Below are positions 60,010-64,000 of a stretch of DNA of 64,000 nt, one piece after another. The translations under genes and the position numbers were made by a program. Origin of the DNA: Microbacterium sp. zg-B96 (GTDB lineage: Bacteria > Actinomycetota > Actinomycetes > Actinomycetales > Microbacteriaceae); contig NZ_CP126738.1 in the NCBI RefSeq assembly GCF_030246865.1, forward strand, positions 2,914,001-2,978,000. The letters are read 5' to 3'. The notes under the pieces were generated by a model, which was given only the letters and a program-made list of their open reading frames with translations, ran no database searches and was not told where the DNA came from. Position 1 is the stretch's first letter. Each line of letters starts with the position of its first letter.

Positions 60010-61001
60010 CGGTTGTCTCCCGAGTAGTGGACCCAGTTCTTCTGGGTGCGGAAGAGGATCAGGGCGATGATCGCGACGACCACCAGCAGCACCCAGGCGA
60101 TCGCGGCTGCGTAGCCCATGCGTCCGTCGGCGAAGCCCGTCTTGTAGAGGTAGACGGTGATGAAGTTGGTCATGCCGGCGGGTCCGCCGCTGCCGTTGGA
60201 GATGATGTAGGCCGAGCCGAAGACCTGGAAGGCGCCGATGAGGCCCAGCAGCAGGTTGAAGAAGATGACCGGCGACAGCATGGGCACCGTGACGGCGCGG
60301 AAGCGACGCCACGCGTTCGCCCCGTCCATCTCGGCCGCCTCATAGAGCTCCTTCGGGACCTGCTTGAGGCCGGCGAGGAAGATCACCATCGTGCCGCCGA
60401 ACTGCCAGACCGCCAGCAGGATCATCATCGGCAGGATGAGGCTCGGCTGGCCGATCCAGCCGCCCAGGTCGATCCCGAAGACATTCAGGCCGTTGTCGAC
60501 GGGACCGTCGGTGTTGAACATGGCGCGCCAGACGATCGCGACCGACACCGAAGCGCCGATCAGCGACGGGGCGTAGAAGGCGGAACGGAAGAACGCGGCG
60601 CCCTTGTCGCGGTAGTTCAGCAACATCGCCACGGCCAGTGACGCCAGCAGCGAGATCGGCGTGCCGATGAACACGTAGATGAGCGTGATCTGCGCCGACT
60701 GCATGAAGTTGGGGTCGTCCGTGAAAAGGCGGACGTAGTTGTCGAAGCCGATCCACTTGGGCGGCGAGAAGATGTTGTAGCTCGTGAACGACAGGTACAA
60801 GGAGTACGCCATCGGCAGCAGCGTCAGGCCGAAGAACCCGATGAGCCAGGGCACGAGGAACCCGTAGCCGGCGATGGTCTCCTTGCGGGCCCGCTGTCGC
60901 TGGCCCGGGCGGGACAGGTGCTCGGGTCGCTCCTTGCGCACGGTCCGCCGCCGGTCGGACGGCTCTTTCGTGACGATGACCCTGGTCGCAGTGGTGCTCA
61001 C
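60006..61001 (-). CDS. Carbohydrate ABC transporter permease (MalF type)
   Basis: The 331-residue permease has a basic cytoplasmic N-terminus, six helices starting with 'GYGFLVPWLIGFFGLTLLPM', and the EAA loop 'KELYEAAEMDGANAWRRFRA'. The GTG at 61001 follows AGGAG. It pairs with the MalG-type permease. As in the uronate operon, no ATPase gene is present and an ATPase encoded elsewhere must serve. Confidence 0.94.
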   Translation of the reverse strand: MSTTATRVIVTKEPSDRRRTVRKERPEHLSRPGQRQRARKETIAGYGFLVPWLIGFFGLTLLPMAYSLYLSFTSYNIFSPPKWIGFDNYVRLFTDDPNFMQSAQITLIYVFIGTPISLLASLAVAMLLNYRDKGAAFFRSAFYAPSLIGASVSVAIVWRAMFNTDGPVDNGLNVFGIDLGGWIGQPSLILPMMILLAVWQFGGTMVIFLAGLKQVPKELYEAAEMDGANAWRRFRAVTVPMLSPVIFFNLLLGLIGAFQVFGSAYIISNGSGGPAGMTNFITVYLYKTGFADGRMGYAAAIAWVLLVVVAIIALILFRTQKNWVHYSGDNR

Positions 61002-61039
61002 GGGTACTCCTGGTGTGATGAGGGAGTGTGCAGGTGGTG

Positions 61040-61072
61040 TCCGGGGCCCGGACGATGAGTCCGGGCCCCGGA
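61040..61072 (-). terminator. Hairpin between binding-protein and permease genes
   Basis: TCCGGGGCCCGGA (61040-61052) and TCCGGGCCCCGGA (61060-61072) form a perfect 13-bp stem with a 7-base loop, six bases after the binding-protein stop on the minus strand. It probably protects the upstream mRNA or partly terminates transcription. Confidence 0.6.
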
Positions 61073-61078
61073 AGCGGG

Positions 61079-62377
61079 TCATCCGTTGAGGACGATGTCC
61101 ATCTCGCTGAAGAACTGCGCGACGGCCTCGTCAACCGTGATGGTGCCGAAGTTCAGCTCCGTGCCCAGCTGGCGGAACTTCTCCTCCAGCGTGCCGAAGC
61201 CGACGATCGGCACCGGCGGGGCGTCGCCCAGACGGTCGGCGATGGCAGCCTCGTGGTCGGCGACCTGCTGGCTCAGCGGGTCGAGCTCGGCTGCCTCAAG
61301 GGCGGTCTCCGAGGCGGGGAGACCACGGTTGGTGCCGAAGATCGCACCTGATTCGGGCGAGTTGATGAGGAAGTTGACCAGCGTGGCTGCTGCCTCGGGG
61401 TGATCGGACTTCGACGAGATCGCGTGCAGCATCGAGGGCTTCAGGTACAGATCCTTCGCGCCCTCCTCGGTCACCGGCGGCTCGAGCAGGTTCAGCTCGG
61501 TGTAGCCCTCTCCGAGGTTCGCGAGGTAGCCGGCACCGAAGTTGTCCCAGGTGAGCTCGGCGGCCTGCATGCCGGTGTCGAACGGCCCCAGCGGAACCAG
61601 TTCCTCGATGCGCTGCTGCGGGACGGCCACGCCGTCGCGCAGCGGAGCGCCCTCTTCCCAGAACTCGGTGAGGCGCTCCTCGTCGAAACCAGGCTCGCCC
61701 TCCTCGTTGAAGAGGTAGGAGTCCTCCGAGCGCAGCTGCAGTTCGAAGTTCTGGATGCGGCCGGTGTAGTCGCTGCCGCCGTAGAACTCGCCCCCGCCGG
61801 CCTCGGTGATCTCGGTCATCCATTCGGCGTAGTCGTCCCACGAGCCGCCGGCGAAGTCCTCGACGCCGACGCTTTCGAGCACCACCGGGTTGGTGAACAG
61901 GCCCCAGGCGTTGGTGGAGGTCGGGATCGCGTACGTGGCGTCGTTCACGACACCGATCGAGAGGATGTTCTCGGAGAGCGGCTCGGTCTCGATGATCTCG
62001 CCCAGGAACGGGTCGAGGTCCAGGAGCAGGTCGTTCTCGGCGTACTGGCGCAGGTACGAATAGTCGAACTGCATGACGTCGGGAAGACCGCCGCCGGCCG
62101 CCTCGGTCTGACGCTTCTCCCAGAACTCGGGGAAGCCCAGGAACGAGGCGTTGACGGTGATGTTGGGGTATTCCTCGTTGAACGCCGCGATGGCCTCGTT
62201 GTAGAGCTCGGCGCGCACGTCGTTGCCCCAGAACGCGAGGTCGAGGGTGACCTTTTCGTTCGGGTCGAATTCCTCGGCCGGCTCGGCGTCTCCGCCGCCT
62301 CCGGCGCAGCCGGCGAGGGCCAGGGCCGCGCCGGTTGCAAGGGCGACTGCAGTGATCGCCCGTTTGGTGCTGAACAT
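61079..62377 (-). CDS. Sugar ABC transporter substrate-binding lipoprotein
   Basis: The 432-residue family 1 binding protein has a lipoprotein signal 'AVALATGAALALAGC' (Cys near 24) followed by a Gly-rich linker. It continues with 'KVTLDLAFWGNDVRAELYNE', 'VMQFDYSYLRQYAENDLLLD' and 'ATYAIPTSTNAWGLFTNPVV', the usual alternation of binding-cleft motifs. The ATG at 62377 follows AGGAAAGGA; the longer frame from 62590 would run through the operators. It is first in the transport operon. Confidence 0.95.
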   Translation of the reverse strand: MFSTKRAITAVALATGAALALAGCAGGGGDAEPAEEFDPNEKVTLDLAFWGNDVRAELYNEAIAAFNEEYPNITVNASFLGFPEFWEKRQTEAAGGGLPDVMQFDYSYLRQYAENDLLLDLDPFLGEIIETEPLSENILSIGVVNDATYAIPTSTNAWGLFTNPVVLESVGVEDFAGGSWDDYAEWMTEITEAGGGEFYGGSDYTGRIQNFELQLRSEDSYLFNEEGEPGFDEERLTEFWEEGAPLRDGVAVPQQRIEELVPLGPFDTGMQAAELTWDNFGAGYLANLGEGYTELNLLEPPVTEEGAKDLYLKPSMLHAISSKSDHPEAAATLVNFLINSPESGAIFGTNRGLPASETALEAAELDPLSQQVADHEAAIADRLGDAPPVPIVGFGTLEEKFRQLGTELNFGTITVDEAVAQFFSEMDIVLNG

Positions 62378-62469
62378 CTTTGTCCTTTCCTGGAACGTCC
62401 GTGTCCGTGTTGCTTCCGCGGGACGTTCGTTGTCCGTGAGTGTGCGGTGCGCTCCCGATGCTGAGGTCG

Positions 62470-62537
62470 GGAAAGCGCTTGCCCGCAACCGTACTACGTG
62501 CTGAAACGTTTCGCAAGACATCCGGAAGACGCTTTCC
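62470..62537 (-). promoter_or_regulatory. Promoter with three LacI-type palindromes, binding-protein operon
   Basis: On the minus strand, -35 TTGCGA (62511-62516) and a weak -10 TACGGT (62488-62493) are 17 bp apart. Three palindromes surround them: GGAAAGCGCTTGCC (62470-62483) downstream of the -10 box, GAAACGTTTC (62503-62512) in the spacer, and GGAAGACGCTTTCC (62524-62537) upstream. The third is identical to the site at 56738-56751. The centres of the first two are 31-32 bp apart, close to the 33 bp seen there. Confidence 0.65.
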
Positions 62538-62561
62538 AGCCCGGTTTCCGGGGGAGCCCCG

Positions 62562-63497
62562 CTAGACCACTGCGGTGATAAGTGTGCCATCCGTTACCCG
62601 CAGCAGGATGCGGTACACCGCGCACCGGCGGTCGTCGACGGTGTCATCCTCGAAGAGGTGCGCCGCGGTGCGCGCGGGGTGGCCGAAGTAGTAGAACCAG
62701 GAGTCGTCGCCGTCGCGCACGGCAGCGCCGTGGTGGCCGAACCCGGGTCCGGCGACCTCGCCGGCGCCGAGAATGACGGCATCCTCACCGCCCTGCCGTT
62801 CCCACGACACCGCGTCGGCGGACCGATACACGCCCATCCCCCGCCACTCGTCCACGATGAGCCACCACCAGCCGCCGAGCTCGAATGCACTCGGCCCCTC
62901 GTGCGGTCGCCCGCCGATGGCGGTGCCCTCGTCGCGCCAGGCGGCGAGGTCGTCGGAGACGGCGACCTTCGTCACGCTCTCAGCGGCTTCGTCCTTGTAC
63001 CACAGGCGCCACCGGCCGTCGGGGGTGCGGGCGACGGCGGCGTCGATGACGCGGTCGCTGGCAAGCTCCAGTGGCCCCCGCCGCTCCCATCGGGCCAGGT
63101 CATCCGAGTTGTATTCCACGATCGTGCGGGCGTGACCCGGCCAGCGGTCGGGCACGCCGTCGATCTCGGTGAGGTACATGCGCCAGCGGTCCCCGTCGTG
63201 CACCACCTCGGGTGCCCAGTGGGTCACGGCTACCACAGCGGGCGGCGGGCCCGGCTCGAGCGCGAGGCCGGCGGCATCCGGCTCCAGCATGCCGGCGTAC
63301 TGCCATGCCACCCCGTCGCGCGAGCGGGCGACGCCGATGCGGCTGCCGTGCACCCAGGCCACTCCCGGACCCGGATCGGAGTGGGTCGCCCGGCGCTGGG
63401 TGTAGAACATCCACCAGGTGCCCTCCGGCGCGATCACGACGGTCGGGTCGGTCGCCCCGTCGTACACCGGGTCGCGGTACAGCTCGGCGGAGGTCAC
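62562..63497 (-). CDS. GH43-like five-bladed beta-propeller glycosidase
   Basis: The 311-residue protein has repeated propeller-blade motifs: 'GATDPTVVIAPEGTWWMFYT', 'THWAPEVVHDGDRWRMYLTE', 'DAAVARTPDGRWRLWYKDEA' and 'GPSAFELGGWWWLIVDEWRG'. The Asp in ATDP, the Glu/Asp in WAPEVVHD and the Glu in HEGPSAF are placed like the catalytic residues of clan GH-F/J enzymes (GH43, GH62, GH32). It probably removes arabinose or xylose side groups, though the exact family is uncertain. It has no signal peptide. The GTG at 63497 overlaps the stop of the preceding gene. Confidence 0.75.
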   Translation of the reverse strand: MTSAELYRDPVYDGATDPTVVIAPEGTWWMFYTQRRATHSDPGPGVAWVHGSRIGVARSRDGVAWQYAGMLEPDAAGLALEPGPPPAVVAVTHWAPEVVHDGDRWRMYLTEIDGVPDRWPGHARTIVEYNSDDLARWERRGPLELASDRVIDAAVARTPDGRWRLWYKDEAAESVTKVAVSDDLAAWRDEGTAIGGRPHEGPSAFELGGWWWLIVDEWRGMGVYRSADAVSWERQGGEDAVILGAGEVAGPGFGHHGAAVRDGDDSWFYYFGHPARTAAHLFEDDTVDDRRCAVYRILLRVTDGTLITAVV

Positions 63498-64000
63498 CCG
63501 CCCACGCCGCGCATGTCGGCGACCGGGCTGGCGAACCCGCTGCGGTGCGTGGGGTGCACGGCAAGATCGGCCGGAGTGATCACGGCGCCGTCGGCGGCCG
63601 CGGAGGCGTAGATCGCCGCGACGAGCTCGAGCGACCGTGCCGGTGCGTCGGCAGTGGGCGGCAGCGGCGTGCCCGCGCGCAGCGCATCGAACACGTCGCG
63701 CAGCAGCGGCGCATGGTCGCTGCGTTCCTCGACGTCGGGCAACTGCCACGCCGCGGCGCGGTCCTCGAAACCAGGGGCGGGGGTGATCGCCCAGTTCTCG
63801 TGGCCGTGACCGTAGACGTGATCGACGGTGACGGTGGCCTGCTGCGTATCTATGCGGATGGAGCTGGTCTCGCGGGGCGACACGGCGCTGGTGACCACCT
63901 GCGCCACGACACCGTCGGCAAAGGTGACCGTCGCCGTGGAGGCATCCTCGGTCTGAGTCTCGCGGTCCAGGCGCCACAGCCGCGCCTGCACGCTGGTCCA
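63494..64000 (-). CDS. Gfo/Idh/MocA-family oxidoreductase, C-terminal part (cut by window edge)
   Basis: The frame is open to the right edge of the window. The visible 168 or so residues match the C-terminal alpha/beta domain of the family: 'STATVTFADGVVAQVVTSAV', 'TVTVDHVYGHGHENWAI', and the final helix 'RSLELVAAIYASAAADGAVI', followed by TPADLAVHPTHRSGF. The Rossmann domain lies outside. It overlaps the GH43-like gene by 4 bp, so the two are co-transcribed. Confidence 0.85.
   Translation of the reverse strand, partial: WTSVQARLWRLDRETQTEDASTATVTFADGVVAQVVTSAVSPRETSSIRIDTQQATVTVDHVYGHGHENWAITPAPGFEDRAAAWQLPDVEERSDHAPLLRDVFDALRAGTPLPPTADAPARSLELVAAIYASAAADGAVITPADLAVHPTHRSGFASPVADMRGVGG

Noticed and set aside
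62378..62590. ATG at 62590 as the start of the binding-protein gene
   Set aside because: It would place a lipoprotein signal 71 residues inside the protein and would cover three operators. ATG 62377 has a strong ribosome site.
1..64000. CRISPR arrays, insertion sequences, prophage genes, rRNA genes
   Set aside because: No regularly spaced repeats, transposase or phage structural genes, and no rRNA sequence were recognised on either strand. The only repeats are the palindromic elements and gene duplications listed.

Overview
The window looks like chromosomal DNA of a high-GC actinobacterium, most likely Microbacteriaceae (Microbacterium-like). Third codon positions are almost all G or C. ATGA/GTGA stop-start overlaps are common, GTG starts are frequent, and the heptamer GGATGCC/GGCATCC is conspicuously over-represented. 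The housekeeping genes (serS, pheA, pgm, two tRNA-Ser genes, LytR-CpsA-Psr proteins) fit that group. This assignment is by eye; no database search was possible.

Layout. 1-3460: end of a LacI-type regulator and a convergent GH2 glycosidase with an operator-covered promoter. 3540-5283: a truncated, frameshifted duplicate of an EI24-type membrane protein gene fused to the C-terminal remnant of a P-type ATPase, followed by the intact EI24 gene. 5414-7141: TetR regulator divergent from a two-gene NAD(P)-binding/membrane protein operon. 7271-10423: four overlapping genes (dehydrogenase, 6-pyruvoyl-tetrahydropterin-synthase-like, glycosyltransferase, RibD-type reductase) that look like an undescribed pteridine-glycoside or related pathway. 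10555-12056: ABC exporter whose permease carries an in-frame stop. 12172-14347: small DNA-binding and membrane proteins. 14426-22068: accessory segment bounded by two nearly identical class A beta-lactamase genes. It holds broken LacI and hydrolase genes, a membrane-anchored FAH-fold protein, a NarL-type two-component system and small membrane proteins. 22213-27396: tRNA-Ser(GCT), two LCP genes, tRNA-Ser(TGA), a HAD phosphatase and serS. 27449-33393: diacylglycerol kinase-like, flavin monooxygenase, pheA, pgm and corA.

33505-64000 is a large sugar-catabolism island. Part one is an eleven-gene minus-strand operon (44646 down to 33505) running from a DUF2264 protein and an ABC importer to GH88, KduD, KduI, KdgK and Eda. 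This is a complete route from unsaturated uronate-capped oligosaccharides to pyruvate and glyceraldehyde 3-phosphate. It is divergent from a plus-strand operon holding a heparinase II/III-family lyase, a DeoR/LacI hybrid regulator, an acyltransferase fusion and a GH35 galactosidase. Part two (56668 down to 51255) is a five-gene operon: Gfo/Idh dehydrogenase, DUF993 aldolase-like protein, sugar epimerase-like protein, LacI regulator and glycerate kinase. It suggests an uncharacterised sugar or polyol oxidation route ending in glycerate. Part three (62377 down to 56870) is an ABC importer with a GH51 arabinofuranosidase, preceded by a GH43-like protein and a Gfo/Idh gene cut by the window edge. 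Parts two and three have near-identical paired LacI-type operators at their promoters, so the LacI protein at 52358-53383 may control both. None of the glycoside hydrolases or lyases has a visible signal peptide, so degradation seems to occur in the cytoplasm after oligosaccharide import.

Two families of intergenic palindromic repeats were found: three copies of about 70 bp and two copies of about 60 bp. No CRISPR array, insertion sequence, prophage, rRNA or replication origin was seen.
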